Assembly (NCBI GenBank): GCA_024235215.1 | Contig: JACKMU010000008.1 | Coordinates: 1-64,000 of the forward strand | Source of the DNA: Chromatiaceae bacterium | GTDB lineage: Bacteria > Pseudomonadota > Gammaproteobacteria > Chromatiales > Chromatiaceae | Length of the DNA: 64,000 nt | Reading direction: 5' to 3' | Shown here: positions 36,931 to 46,641 of the stretch, piece by piece | Position numbering within the stretch: position 1 is the first letter of the stretch | How the letters are laid out: each line of letters opens with the position of its first letter | Made by a program: the position numbers and the translations under genes | Notes under the pieces: generated by a model | Seen by the model: only the letters and a program-made list of their open reading frames with translations | What the model was told of the DNA's origin: nothing | Database searches by the model: none

Positions 36931-37659
36931 CCCTGGAAATAACGGATTTCACAGACACTACTGCGCGGTACTCAGCGCTGCACTCTGCGAAACCGGAGTA
37001 CCCGCAACTGGAGACAAAGTTGACATCCCTACGGTAATTGGCGCTAAACTGTGCTGAAAGAATGGGTAATATTGTTGTAACTATTTAATAAGAAGATAGC
37101 AGAGTATTTGTCCACCTACCCTTGCCCGTCTTACGACGGGAGGGTATATCGAATCGAATTGAACAAAGCACTATTCAACGCATCTATCCCGCGCGCCAAC
37201 ATCTTGTCTCAGATGCATACATTTCAAGTATAGGCCGAGATACGGGATTGCACTAGATCGAGTAGTTTACAGTACGGCCAGCAACCGGCGTACACCGATA
37301 AATCTGCGGTATCAGATACCGCGAACCAGAAGGCTACTTCTTTCAGATGGCAACTCTGTGTGAACACAGTGCCAGATCGGGTTCAATTGAGATCTGATAT
37401 CAGGTCAACAACGATACCACGGAGCAATCAAGCAGAATGGCTGCACGGTAGTAGCAATTGCAGACGGTTACAGCCATTGGGCTGACCGCATACTGTCATG
37501 ACATACCTGAATCAGAGTAAACAGCACAGCGAAAGCCAAATCCATCAATACGGATAGCTTCCCGAGATACCCGCTCCCGCAGCGGCAGATGGACAGAAAT
37601 ACAGGATAAGTTCTGAGATGTGCGCAGAATAATCAACCATACTGACACAAGGGGTTGCC
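36931..37659. other. Long intergenic region upstream of the GH13 gene
   Basis: About 730 bp with no protein-like frame on either strand. It contains a hairpin around 37118-37145 (ACCC-TTG-CCCGTC / GACGGG-AGGGT) without a T run and a short palindrome CTGTGTGAACACAG near 37351. No tRNA or riboswitch class was recognised. It should carry the divergent promoters of the DUF2934 gene and the GH13-HAD operon. Confidence 0.4.
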
Positions 37660-39414
37660 ATGAGTAACGAAGTCGGATCGAAAACAGACAATCTGCCGTC
37701 GGGGGTCATGCTGAACGCATATCCGGACAGTATCGGCAAGGCGCTTGTCGATACTGTCCGGATGCTGAAAAGAGCAGAGTTCAAAGATGTTTTTTCACTG
37801 TTTTATATCCTTCCCACCTTTTTCAACAGCGACCTGGATCGTGGTTTTTCCGTTATTGACTACGACATCAACAGAGGATTAGTCTCCGCCAACGACCTGA
37901 AAGATCTGGACAAACTGAATGTACTGCTCAAATTCGACCTGGTACTGAACCACCTCTCCGTCGGCTCTCCGCAGTTCCAGGATATGCTCAAGCGGGGAGA
38001 CGAATCGCAATATAAAGATTTCTTTATCGACTGGAATGAGTTCTGGGCTTCCTATGGAGAGATGGGTGAAGACGGCCACGTAATACCGGACGAACGGTAT
38101 CTGCAGCAGTTGTTTATGCGCAAACCCGGACTTCCGATATTGAAGGTCAGATTTCCCGACGGCTCGGACCGGCCGTACTGGAACACTTTCTATCAGGAGG
38201 TACTCTACCGGGAGATAGCGCCAGAGGACCTTTCAGGCATAGCTGAAGTAACGCCCGATCAGGCCCAAAGTATTGCGCTGCTGGTTAATCAGGCAATCAG
38301 AACGAAAGCCGATTTCAAACAGGTGGATCTGGGCGTAAATGCTCGATTCAAAGATGCTGTGATTGCAGTGATCGAAAACAAACGAAACTACCTCGGACAG
38401 ATGGATCTGAACGCGCAGTCTGAAGCGGTCTGGAGTTTCTACGACGAGACGTTGAAAAAGCTGAGCGACTATGGAGCAAAACTGGTCAGACTCGACGCTT
38501 TCGCCTATCTCCACAAAAAACCCGGCATGACCAATTTCTTCAACAAGCCGGGTACCTGGGAATACCTGGAGAGGTTGCGCATGATCGCGGAAAAATATGA
38601 CCTGATACTGCTGCCGGAGATTCATGCAGAGTACGGCTACGGACTGCACGAGGAGGTTTCCGGCAAGGGTTTCCCAATCTACGACTTTTTTCTGCCTGGG
38701 CTTGTCATTGATGCGCTCGACCGCGGTACTGCGCTACCGCTGCGCCGCTGGATCAGCGAACTGTACGAAAAAGGCATCAAAACAATCAACATGCTCGGAT
38801 GCCATGATGGGATTCCGGTACTCGATCTGCGGGGAAAAGAGGTACCGGGCATCTCCAAGGCAGGTCTACTGACGGACACGCAGATCGATGCGGTCATCGA
38901 ACGCATTCTGGAGAGAGGCGGCAGAGTGAAAAACCTGTACGGGCCAGATGGCAAGAAGATCGCTTACTATCAGGTGAACGCCACCTTTTTCAGCGCGCTG
39001 GGAGAAGATGAAAACAAATTGCTGCTTGCCCGGGCTATCCAGATGTTTATGCCAGGCATCCCTCAGGTCTGGTATCTCGACCTGTTTGCGGGAACCAACA
39101 ATTACGCTGCGGCGGACAGCGCCGGAACAGCGGGACATAAGGAGATAAATCGCACAACGCTAGCCAACAGCGATATCGAGCAGGGGCTCAAACGTCCCGT
39201 CGTACGGGATCAAATCGATCTCATCCGGCTGCGCAACACTTCACCTGCTTTCAATGGTGAGCTGGAGATTGGTGACAGCGCTCAACACCTGCTGCAGTTG
39301 ACTTGGAAGAACGGCCCGAACAGAGCGACATTGAAGGCCAATCTGCGCAACCACAGCTTCACGATCGAATACCAGGATGCCGGCAGCCAGCGTAATTCTC
39401 TGGCCTATGGCTGA
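37660..39414 (+). CDS. GH13 subfamily 18-type sugar phosphorylase (sucrose phosphorylase-like)
   Basis: A 584-residue alpha-amylase-fold enzyme. Catalytic residues are visible: nucleophile D279 (VRLDAFAYLHKK), acid/base E320 (LLPEIHAEYG) and transition-state D383 (GCHDGIPVLDLRG). The sequence DLVLNHLS and the KK after the nucleophile fit the GH13_18 phosphorylases, which split sucrose, glucosylglycerate or glucosylglycerol with phosphate to give glucose-1-phosphate. The exact acceptor cannot be read; the GCHDG context differs from the usual THDG of sucrose phosphorylase. AAGGGG precedes the ATG. It is followed after 98 bp by the HAD phosphatase gene. Confidence 0.85.
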   Translation: MSNEVGSKTDNLPSGVMLNAYPDSIGKALVDTVRMLKRAEFKDVFSLFYILPTFFNSDLDRGFSVIDYDINRGLVSANDLKDLDKLNVLLKFDLVLNHLSVGSPQFQDMLKRGDESQYKDFFIDWNEFWASYGEMGEDGHVIPDERYLQQLFMRKPGLPILKVRFPDGSDRPYWNTFYQEVLYREIAPEDLSGIAEVTPDQAQSIALLVNQAIRTKADFKQVDLGVNARFKDAVIAVIENKRNYLGQMDLNAQSEAVWSFYDETLKKLSDYGAKLVRLDAFAYLHKKPGMTNFFNKPGTWEYLERLRMIAEKYDLILLPEIHAEYGYGLHEEVSGKGFPIYDFFLPGLVIDALDRGTALPLRRWISELYEKGIKTINMLGCHDGIPVLDLRGKEVPGISKAGLLTDTQIDAVIERILERGGRVKNLYGPDGKKIAYYQVNATFFSALGEDENKLLLARAIQMFMPGIPQVWYLDLFAGTNNYAAADSAGTAGHKEINRTTLANSDIEQGLKRPVVRDQIDLIRLRNTSPAFNGELEIGDSAQHLLQLTWKNGPNRATLKANLRNHSFTIEYQDAGSQRNSLAYG

Positions 39415-39512
39415 CATTGCCGGACGGGCGTGGTAGCGCGGTGCTGGCGGTGGTGGGGAGAGATGTAAAACTTGTGCAACGGTCATCCCGGGCCTTATGG
39501 AGGAACCTACCA

Positions 39513-40325
39513 ATGAAAATACTGGCAACTGATTTGGACCGGACTCTGCTACCTAACGGTAAGTGGGAGGCTGATCGCGATGCCATCGAGCGATTCAATC
39601 AACTGACGGAACAGGAAGATCTGCTGGTCGTCTACGTGACCGGGAGAAATCTCAATCTCACGCTGCATGCGATAAACACCTACGGGGTCCGATTCCCTGA
39701 TGTGTTGTGCGGTGACGTCGGAACCACGATAAGAAGGTATCAGCAGGGTGAGTGGAGTTACGACAATGGTTGGGTCACCCATGTCAAACATGCCAGCCCC
39801 AGATGGAATGCCACCGCAATACGCGATACGGTTGCCAATGTTGCCGGGATTCGCGAACAGGAGAGTGAGCACCAAAACCAATTCAAGCAAAGCTACTACG
39901 TCGAACATGAAAACAGTGAGCAGATACTGCGCGAGATAGATCAACTGGTAAAAGGCAGGTTCGATGAAGTGATCGTCTATAGCTTCGATTCACAGGACGG
40001 TAAAGGTCTGCTGGATTTTCTGCCGGCAAGCGCAACGAAACAGACAGCGCTGGAGTATGTGGCCGAAGCGTTCGGAGCGGCGAAAGAGGATGTGGTTTTC
40101 TGTGGTGACAGTGGCAACGATATCTTTCCGCTGACCGCGGGATTCCGCGGCGTACTGGTCCGAAATGCCGACGACCAGCTGGTGGAGAATGTAACAACGG
40201 CCATGCAGCAGAATCCAGCGCTGCAGGTCTATTTCGCCAAAGGGGGTTTCAATGGATTGAACGGTTACTACACCAGTGGCGTTATCGAAGGGGCGTATCA
40301 CTACCAGCTTTTCAACCAAGTGTAG
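39513..40325 (+). CDS. HAD-IIB phosphatase, sucrose-6-phosphate phosphatase-like
   Basis: Protein of 270 residues of the S6PP/Cof type. Motif I is ATDLDRTLLPNG (D7 nucleophile, D9), motif II VVYVTGRN, the cap region follows (FKQSYYVEH, VIVYSFDSQDGKGLLDFLP), then lysine in SATKQTAL and motif IV FCGDSGNDIFPL. These are the signatures of sucrose-phosphate and related sugar-phosphate phosphatases. GGAGG lies nine bases before the chosen ATG, excluding the longer frame from 39417. Paired with the GH13 phosphorylase, it implies handling of a glucosyl-type compatible solute or sucrose. Confidence 0.87.
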   Translation: MKILATDLDRTLLPNGKWEADRDAIERFNQLTEQEDLLVVYVTGRNLNLTLHAINTYGVRFPDVLCGDVGTTIRRYQQGEWSYDNGWVTHVKHASPRWNATAIRDTVANVAGIREQESEHQNQFKQSYYVEHENSEQILREIDQLVKGRFDEVIVYSFDSQDGKGLLDFLPASATKQTALEYVAEAFGAAKEDVVFCGDSGNDIFPLTAGFRGVLVRNADDQLVENVTTAMQQNPALQVYFAKGGFNGLNGYYTSGVIEGAYHYQLFNQV

Positions 40326-40352
40326 CGCTCACCCGACCAGGCGTTGTCCGGG

Positions 40353-40386
40353 CAGCGAGCCCAAACAACGCTTATCGGGCTCGCTG
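40353..40386. terminator. Hairpin between the convergent HAD and chemoreceptor genes
   Basis: 10-bp stem CAGCGAGCCC/GGGCTCGCTG (40353-40362 and 40377-40386) midway between two convergent stop codons. There is no T run on either strand, so it is at best a weak bidirectional terminator. Confidence 0.45.
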
Positions 40387-40410
40387 TCAATGTCAGCCGA
40401 TGCGACTGCT

Positions 40411-42639
40411 TCAGGATATGGTGCGCAGCTTCTCAGCCAGTCGCTCCAGCCGCTGACTGATCTCTTTTGAGCGCACGGAAACCTCTTTGCAAGCCTGCTC
40501 GGCGGCAGCCTGATCTCCCTGTGAGCGCAGATTGATGATCCGCTTCATCAATTCATGGATCGCCTGGTGTGGAGGCTCGATCTCCATGAACTCGCTCAAC
40601 TGTCCAAACCGTTGCATCCCTTCTCCGTAATACCATTTACCCAGGTCGCAATGATGATGAGAAAGCGCTTCCTCTTCTTTTAACTGCGATTTTCCATCAA
40701 CGAAATCGCGCAAACGCCCAACCAGGGCGACATGTGCCGCTTTGGCCTGAGCGATGACCAACTGCTCATCCCCGTTAAAACGGAACACCTTGATCTCCCG
40801 CATCACCCCGCCCATCACCTGGATCAACTCTCTGGTCAGCTCGGTGGTGGAGAGCGCGTTACCTGCGGTAAGCTCGGCCAGATGGTCGATAGTCGAGATA
40901 TGTCCGGAGATGTCGGTCACCACTGCCGACTGTTCTTCAGCTGCAGTGGCGATATGGAGGGTCATATCATTGATCGTGCTGATCGCCTGGGTTATCTGCT
41001 GCAATGCGCTGCCCGCCTGGGCGGCCTGATCCACCGTTTCAGAGATCCGCTGGTGGCCGGCATGAATCTTGGCCGACGCCAGCTCTGCCTGGCTCTGAAG
41101 CCGCTCGATCAGCTCCTGGATCTCGGTGGTGGAATCGCGTGAGCGGTGCGCCAGCGTGCGCACTTCATCTGCTACCACGGCAAAACCACGACCCTGCTCG
41201 CCCGCGCGCGCAGCCTCTATCGCGGCATTCAGTGCCAGCAGGTTGGTCTGCTCGGCGATACTCTGGATCACATCGAGAATACTGCCGATATTTTCGCTCT
41301 CTGCTTTCAACGAGGTGATGGTCTTTTCCGCATCAGCGAACTCAGCGGCGAAAGAGTTGATGCAGCTGATGCTCCGATCCACCGTCTCGCTGCCTTCGGT
41401 CGCCAGCTGCTTGGCCTGCTTGGCTGCGCCTGCCACATGGCTGGCATTGCCCGCCACCTCGCTTGCGGTGGCTGACATCTCCTCCACGGCGACCACGACC
41501 GATTGGGTATTGGTACGTAGCTGCTGCATGCTCTCATCCGTCGAGCGGGCGGCAAAGGAGACGGACTGACTGGTCATACCGAGGGTGGCAACCATCTCGG
41601 CACTCTTTTTCAGCGTATCGTGGATCAATCCGGCAAACTGATTGAAGGCATTCGCCAGCGCAGTGATCTCATCACTACCGGAGCCATCCAGCCTGCGGGT
41701 CAGGTCTCCATCACCGGTGGCGATCTGCTGTAGCTGATTGGATGCCGCGTTGATGCGGTGGCTGATGGTGATCACCATCCACACCAGCAACATACCCACT
41801 ACCAGAATCACACCCACCATTGCGCTGTAGAGAAACAGTTTGAGCTGGATCTCTTGCTGTTTTATCTGCTCATCCAGTCTGCCGAACAACTGCACCAGCT
41901 CCTCCTCCACCTGTTGCACAATTTCACGCAGTTGACCCATCTTGCCGCTTTTCTGATCCAGACCGATCAGCTGCTCAGCCTCCACCAGCTTCAGGAAATC
42001 CGCACGATAGCTAACAAACAGTTTCTGCAGATCCTCATGCAGTCGCTGCGGTAAAGCCGAGTCTGCCAGCGCCTTCTGCAGGACGCTGAAACTCGCCTCA
42101 AACTGCTCCAGATATTTCAGATCGCGACGCAGCATGAAATCCTTCTCCGCCCGCCGCAGCATCAGCATCGGGGTAAGCAGTGTTGAATCAGACTGCTTCT
42201 CCAGCAGCGACTCGGCCGCGTGCACGGAATCACGCAGTGCGCCGTAGAGACCGCTCTTCGCATCGAGTCCGATCTGCTGCTGTGCCTGCACGATGGAATG
42301 GAAACGCTGTGCGTATTCCGCCATGTCGCGCTGGATCCGGAGGATACCGGATGTCTCTATCGCGTGGGCTGCGAGCCCGTTTGCCAACTTGGTGAAACCC
42401 TGATCCGTCTGCTGATACTTGTCATCGAACTTCTCGGTGTATTGGGTATCGAGACGTGCGAGAAAATCCTTTTCGTTGCGGCGCAGCTCCAGTATGTCCG
42501 CCCGCAGCTTGATGCTGAGGAGATGATGGTCTTTCAGGTCTCCATACCGACCCAGTTGGAAATTCATCCCTATTGCCGTTACGACCAGCAACAGCGTCGC
42601 AATAGTCAGAATGGTAAACATCCTTTTTTTAATACTCAC
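40411..42639 (-). CDS. Methyl-accepting chemotaxis protein with HBM sensor and C-terminal CZB domain
   Basis: A 742-residue transmembrane chemoreceptor. TM1 (about 8-28), a long helical periplasmic sensor (about 30-270) with two repeats of [16 protein letters not shown] / [16 protein letters not shown] typical of helical bimodular (HBM) domains, TM2 (about 272-293), HAMP (about 294-345), a signalling domain with the hairpin tip [34 protein letters not shown] (quoted in part, about 465-500), and a C-terminal CZB zinc-binding domain (about 635-740: [17 protein letters not shown] at about 696 and 700). GTG start with GGAG upstream. No che genes are adjacent. HBM receptors sense organic acids; CZB domains sense zinc or oxidants. 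Confidence 0.93.
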   Translation of the reverse strand: MSIKKRMFTILTIATLLLVVTAIGMNFQLGRYGDLKDHHLLSIKLRADILELRRNEKDFLARLDTQYTEKFDDKYQQTDQGFTKLANGLAAHAIETSGILRIQRDMAEYAQRFHSIVQAQQQIGLDAKSGLYGALRDSVHAAESLLEKQSDSTLLTPMLMLRRAEKDFMLRRDLKYLEQFEASFSVLQKALADSALPQRLHEDLQKLFVSYRADFLKLVEAEQLIGLDQKSGKMGQLREIVQQVEEELVQLFGRLDEQIKQQEIQLKLFLYSAMVGVILVVGMLLVWMVITISHRINAASNQLQQIATGDGDLTRRLDGSGSDEITALANAFNQFAGLIHDTLKKSAEMVATLGMTSQSVSFAARSTDESMQQLRTNTQSVVVAVEEMSATASEVAGNASHVAGAAKQAKQLATEGSETVDRSISCINSFAAEFADAEKTITSLKAESENIGSILDVIQSIAEQTNLLALNAAIEAARAGEQGRGFAVVADEVRTLAHRSRDSTTEIQELIERLQSQAELASAKIHAGHQRISETVDQAAQAGSALQQITQAISTINDMTLHIATAAEEQSAVVTDISGHISTIDHLAELTAGNALSTTELTRELIQVMGGVMREIKVFRFNGDEQLVIAQAKAAHVALVGRLRDFVDGKSQLKEEEALSHHHCDLGKWYYGEGMQRFGQLSEFMEIEPPHQAIHELMKRIINLRSQGDQAAAEQACKEVSVRSKEISQRLERLAEKLRTIS

Positions 42640-43030
42640 AAGCGGTCTCCGACAAATAAATTTTCTTCGCTTCGCAAAATAATCGACAATTGAACTGCGA
42701 ATCGACTACGCCACCATGAAAACATTCTGAATTTCCGGTGGGAGCCTTATCGGCAGTCGGCAATAATTCTGAAGCTTATCGCTGCAATGTATAATTACGC
42801 TAAAATCGTCACAGGTTTGTCTGTACAGCACGGGGCAGGAAATCAGTGGGTGAAAAACAGTGTCATCTGCAGGTTAGACAACCGGCGATTTTCCACGCAT
42901 AGTTCAACGCTGCGTCTATAGTAAATACTGCGCCAGACCAGAAACCTCCAGCAGTCGGCAATAACATTCATTCCACAACCAGCGCGCATCACAGGCGAGC
43001 AGGCATCAACTTCCACACGGAGAGATCAAT
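42640..43030. promoter_or_regulatory. Divergent region chemoreceptor / mgtE
   Basis: About 390 bp between divergent genes. It should contain both promoters. I looked for a magnesium (M-box/ykoK) riboswitch ahead of mgtE and saw no matching core or terminator pair. No gene is present. Confidence 0.35.
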
Positions 43031-44395
43031 ATGACTGACAGCACCAGGTTTGAACCCTGGGTATCTCTGCGCTACTACGCAGAGGCGGGAGAACAGAAAG
43101 AACTGGAAGCATTCGTCGAGGCGATCGGTCCGAGCGAGGCCTTCCGTGCCCTGTTGCGACTCAGTCAGGAAGAGCGCGAACTGGTCCTGACCACGATATC
43201 ACCGACGGAAGCCGCGGATTTCATGGAAGAGATCCCGGCAGAACACGCCGCTGATCTGATCGAACAGCTCTCCGTTAGCCAAGCCGCCTCTATCGTCAAC
43301 GAGATGGAGAGTGCGGAGAAGGCCGACCTGCTGGCAGACATGGAGGTTCGGGAAGCAGAAGCGATTCTGGCAGAGTTGCCCCCCCAAGAGGCAGCACAGG
43401 TGCGCGAACTGATCCGCTACTCTCCGGATGTAGCCGGCGGCATGATGGTGACCGAATATCTTGCATTCCAGGAGAGTGCGACTGTCAGCGACGCACTGCA
43501 GGGATTGAGTGCATGGGTGGAGAATCGGCCGGAACAGGAGGCGCACATATATATCATATCACCGGCCGGCATTCTGATCGGCGCGATCGATCTTCAGCGG
43601 CTGGTCCTCTCGCAGCGCAACGCGCCGTTGAGCAGGATTCTCAAGCCTGCGCGCTTCGTCTCGGTCAACTACTCGCTGGATGAACTGGACAGCATGTTCG
43701 AGTGCCATCAGCTCCCGGCGGTTGCGGTGGTGGATGACCACCAGAAACTGCTGGGTATTTTACGGCGGGACGACCTGGTGCAGGCGTTGCAGAAACGTGC
43801 CGATGCCGATCACCTGAAGTCACAGGGCATCGTCGGCGGTGACGAGATCCGCTCCTTGCCGGTGCTGACCCGAACCAAGCGACGCCTCTCCTGGCTCAGC
43901 CTGAACATCGTGTTGAACATCATCGCCGCAAGCGTCATCGCGCTCTACGAAGATACACTGAGCGCGGTGATCGCGCTGGCGGTGTTCCTGCCGATCGTTT
44001 CAGATATGAGCGGTTGCTCGGGAAATCAGGCAGTTGCAGTGAGCATGCGCGAGCTCTCTCTTGGCATCGTCAAACCCTATGAGGCGGCCCGTGTCTGGCT
44101 CCAGGAGGTCAAGGTCGGGATGATCAACGGCGTGGTGCTCGGCTGCTTGATCGCCATCGCAGCCTATATCTGGAAAGGCAACCCCTATCTCGGCGTCGTC
44201 GTCGGCGTGGCGCTGATGTTAAATACACTGGTGGCTGTGTCCATCGGTGGTACCGTTCCGCTGCTGCTAAAACGTATGAAGGTAGACCCGGCAGTTGCCT
44301 CAGGACCGATACTCACCACCATCACCGATATGTGCGGCTTTTTTCTGGTATTGAGTGTTGCCACGCTGTTTCTGCCAAAGCTTGTCGGCGTATAG
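43031..44395 (+). CDS. mgtE: Magnesium transporter MgtE
   Basis: Mg2+ channel of the inner membrane. 454 residues: N-terminal helical superhelix domain (about 15-135, with repeats such as EIPAEHAADLIEQL), a CBS pair (about 140-265, including SPDVAGGMMVTEYLAF and LPAVAVVDDHQKLLGILRRDDL), a connecting helix, and five membrane helices (about 290-450). Pore residues lie in SDMSGCSGNQAVAVSMRELSLG; the consensus usually has a GGNxGNQ-type sequence, here SGCSGNQ. Binding of Mg to the N/CBS domains gates the channel. GGAGAG precedes the ATG. Confidence 0.94.
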   Translation: MTDSTRFEPWVSLRYYAEAGEQKELEAFVEAIGPSEAFRALLRLSQEERELVLTTISPTEAADFMEEIPAEHAADLIEQLSVSQAASIVNEMESAEKADLLADMEVREAEAILAELPPQEAAQVRELIRYSPDVAGGMMVTEYLAFQESATVSDALQGLSAWVENRPEQEAHIYIISPAGILIGAIDLQRLVLSQRNAPLSRILKPARFVSVNYSLDELDSMFECHQLPAVAVVDDHQKLLGILRRDDLVQALQKRADADHLKSQGIVGGDEIRSLPVLTRTKRRLSWLSLNIVLNIIAASVIALYEDTLSAVIALAVFLPIVSDMSGCSGNQAVAVSMRELSLGIVKPYEAARVWLQEVKVGMINGVVLGCLIAIAAYIWKGNPYLGVVVGVALMLNTLVAVSIGGTVPLLLKRMKVDPAVASGPILTTITDMCGFFLVLSVATLFLPKLVGV

Positions 44396-44459
44396 TGAGT
44401 GTTACAGGAGCACGACAACCTTCGGGTTCAACCGGCCACAGGAGGGATCGTGTATCACT

Positions 44460-44894
44460 CTATTCACAAGATCTTTCCTTGTTCATGGGCCTGCTTAACT
44501 CATTGTTACCCGGATTCAGGAGGGTAACCCTGTCTGGCACGTTCATTTCCCCGCTTTTTATATCAGCCTCCAGTCTCCGGACCAATCGAATCAAACGGCG
44601 CTCGTTATAAAACGCAACAAACCACAACAGAATGACGACAAACGTGAACAACAGAAGCGTATCCACTACAACCGGTAGCATAACAACCATCACGCCTATC
44701 TTCGAATCGGACAAAGCCCCAGCTTCGATACTCGCTACAACCTGCCATGGGTTTATCAGGTGCGGCATTTTCACCCACAGCCAAACCCCATAAACGACTA
44801 CCAGCAGCAACAATGCTACTCCGAAAAACGGCCAATAGTTCGTTCTTCTCTCTCTCTTCTCAAGGAAATATTTATCTGCTGACGAAAGGCTCAT
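44460..44894 (-). CDS. Hypothetical two-helix membrane protein
   Basis: Protein of 144 residues not assigned to a family. Hydrophilic N-terminus (about 1-20), a membrane helix (about 22-42), a short loop with NPWQVVASIEAG, a second hydrophobic stretch (about 66-92), then a charged C-terminus. GGAAAAGAG precedes the ATG, supporting expression. It converges on mgtE and is separated from the LysE-type gene by about 235 bp without a gene. No function can be inferred. Confidence 0.6.
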   Translation of the reverse strand: MSLSSADKYFLEKRERRTNYWPFFGVALLLLVVVYGVWLWVKMPHLINPWQVVASIEAGALSDSKIGVMVVMLPVVVDTLLLFTFVVILLWFVAFYNERRLIRLVRRLEADIKSGEMNVPDRVTLLNPGNNELSRPMNKERSCE

Positions 44895-45129
44895 CTCTTT
44901 TCCGTGGCAATCGCAGTTGGCACAACGGTTACCCTGTACCCCTAGTCGTGTTCTTTGTGTGGACTGTAGTGGTCATGTCTTTTCGGCCACGGGCTACAAG
45001 TGTAGATCGAAAATCTGAGCAAGTGTCGTCACTGCAGCCGCCATTGATGACAGTTGCAGCTAATCGCAACGCAAGTGTTAGTTGGGTAAAACAGCGTAAG
45101 ACCATCCGAATAATGCACAGTGTTAGCTG

Positions 45130-45759
45130 CTACATAGCCGGACGCCTGGACAATAAAGCCCATACACCCGCTGTTGAAAGTAGCATGCCCCCAGCATAAT
45201 TGAACCGACGCAGTGTGTTATTTGATGTAAGCAACAGGCGGGCGGATGATGCAAAAAAAGTATATAGCGCAGCGTTTATCGTAGCCAAAGCGACAAATGT
45301 GCATGAGAGCAGCCACATCTGATAGGTGCTGTTTAATCCCGGAGTAATGAATTGGGGTAAGAAAGCCATGAAAAATACAATCCCTTTCGGATTGAATGCA
45401 GTAACGAAGTATGTGCTGGCAAATAACTTCAAGCGCGAGGGGGCGGAATCTGAAGCTATGGGTTCTGCCGATAACAGTCCAGTGCGAAATAGCTTGATTC
45501 CCAAGTAGATCAGATATAGACCACCTGCCACTTTGACAACCAAAAACCAGTTGGCCGATATTGAGAGTAAAGCGCCTAACCCAACAGTAGAGGCGAACAA
45601 TGCGGTTGAATCACCAAGTGCAACGCCAACCACTAGCGGTAGGTTTGCCCGGCTACCATGAGTGATGGAATAGCTTATTACCGCCAATATCGTTGGACCG
45701 GGAATGACAAGCAAAACTACCGATGCGATGACAAATGCAAGCCAAGATTCAATTCCCAT
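45130..45759 (-). CDS. LysE/RhtB family amino-acid exporter
   Basis: Inner-membrane exporter of 209 residues with five to six helices. The family signature lies at the N-terminus (LLVIPGPTILAVISYSITHG, containing the conserved PGP), followed by GVALGDSTALFASTVGLGALL and LYLIYLGIKLFR, then the FVTAFNPKGIVFFMAFLPQF block. Substrates of relatives are lysine, homoserine or threonine; the one here is unknown. The start at 45759 is supported by GGAG nine bases upstream. Confidence 0.9.
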   Translation of the reverse strand: MGIESWLAFVIASVVLLVIPGPTILAVISYSITHGSRANLPLVVGVALGDSTALFASTVGLGALLSISANWFLVVKVAGGLYLIYLGIKLFRTGLLSAEPIASDSAPSRLKLFASTYFVTAFNPKGIVFFMAFLPQFITPGLNSTYQMWLLSCTFVALATINAALYTFFASSARLLLTSNNTLRRFNYAGGMLLSTAGVWALLSRRPAM

Positions 45760-45912
45760 AATACCTATCTCCAGCAAAGTATCGAGCCTGTCGAGGAGGT
45801 CTATGGCTCGGATTACTTTGTTTACAAGTAACTTTGCAGCACTTACAGCTGCGCTGTTCGCTCACATTTCCATCAATTCTGGATTCTTGCCTTGAATAAG
45901 CAATGTCAATGC

Positions 45913-46269
45913 TTATGTGGCGGTCACCCCTTGCTTGCGACAAGCTGACAGGTAACGGCGAAGCCGGCAGAAAGTCTTCGCCACATCCAAGGATGTGGAA
46001 ACATCAAACCCATACTGCACCGGCCGGTATACTCCCGCCCGAGACCAGACCACCTCTCGATTTCCCAAGCCGTCCGCAAGAGTCTCTGCCCGATATCCGG
46101 TGACAAATCGTGACAGGTCGATACCGATGACCTGGCGTATTTCAACACCCGTTTCACGACACACCGACCCCTTGGGCAAAGTGCGCCGATCAATCCTCAA
46201 CTCGGACACCTCATCAGGATGGGTCTCTTGCTTCTGATCGCAACCCGCCCGGTGCCTACAGCGCGGTGA
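45913..46269 (-). pseudogene. IS66 family transposase remnant
   Basis: An open frame of about 110 residues on the minus strand whose middle reads ETHPDEVSELRIDRR, then RETGVEIRQVIGIDLSRFVT, GYRAETLADGLGN and GVYRPVQYG, matching the zinc-finger/linker region of IS66-type TnpC. It breaks off after PVQYG into unrelated sequence (KTFCRLRRYLSACRKQG) and lacks the catalytic core and both accessory genes. No terminal inverted repeats were found. This is a decayed insertion-sequence fragment, marking a past insertion between the LysE gene and pxpABC. Confidence 0.62.
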
Positions 46270-46641
46270 ATCTCAGCATGCTCAAACGGCGATACACCGG
46301 GGTGGACGTTGATTACCGGTTCATCATTGCTCGCCGTCTACACCTCCGGGACGAAGGTGCGGATGTTTCTGGTGGATGGACACCCTCTCCGTATCCGTCG
46401 GTATATCCCATTTTCTGCACTCCAGACCAATCCGGAGAACGCCAGGCAAACCACCGCCAGAAATCCGTTGACCGCATCATACCATTCACCCCCGTTTCTA
46501 ATGGTCGCTCATGGTGAGGAATCTTCAACAGAGTGATCTATAGCGCTTGTCGTTTGTTTCTGACTATAGTTTCTTATGGGTAAAATGCAAAGTGGCTCGA
46601 CATGTTAGCCGTCCGGAAGCGTGCACAGGCGGGAGTGTTCA
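46270..46641. other. Gene-poor stretch upstream of pxpABC
   Basis: About 370 bp after the IS66 remnant. Minus-strand frames include a short hydrophobic run (VNGFLAVVCLAFSGLVWS) with no start or full protein. This may be debris from the same insertion history. It also must contain the pxpABC promoter, which I could not pinpoint. Confidence 0.35.

Noticed and set aside
42640..43030. Possible magnesium riboswitch ahead of mgtE
   Set aside because: No M-box-like core or alternative terminator was visible.
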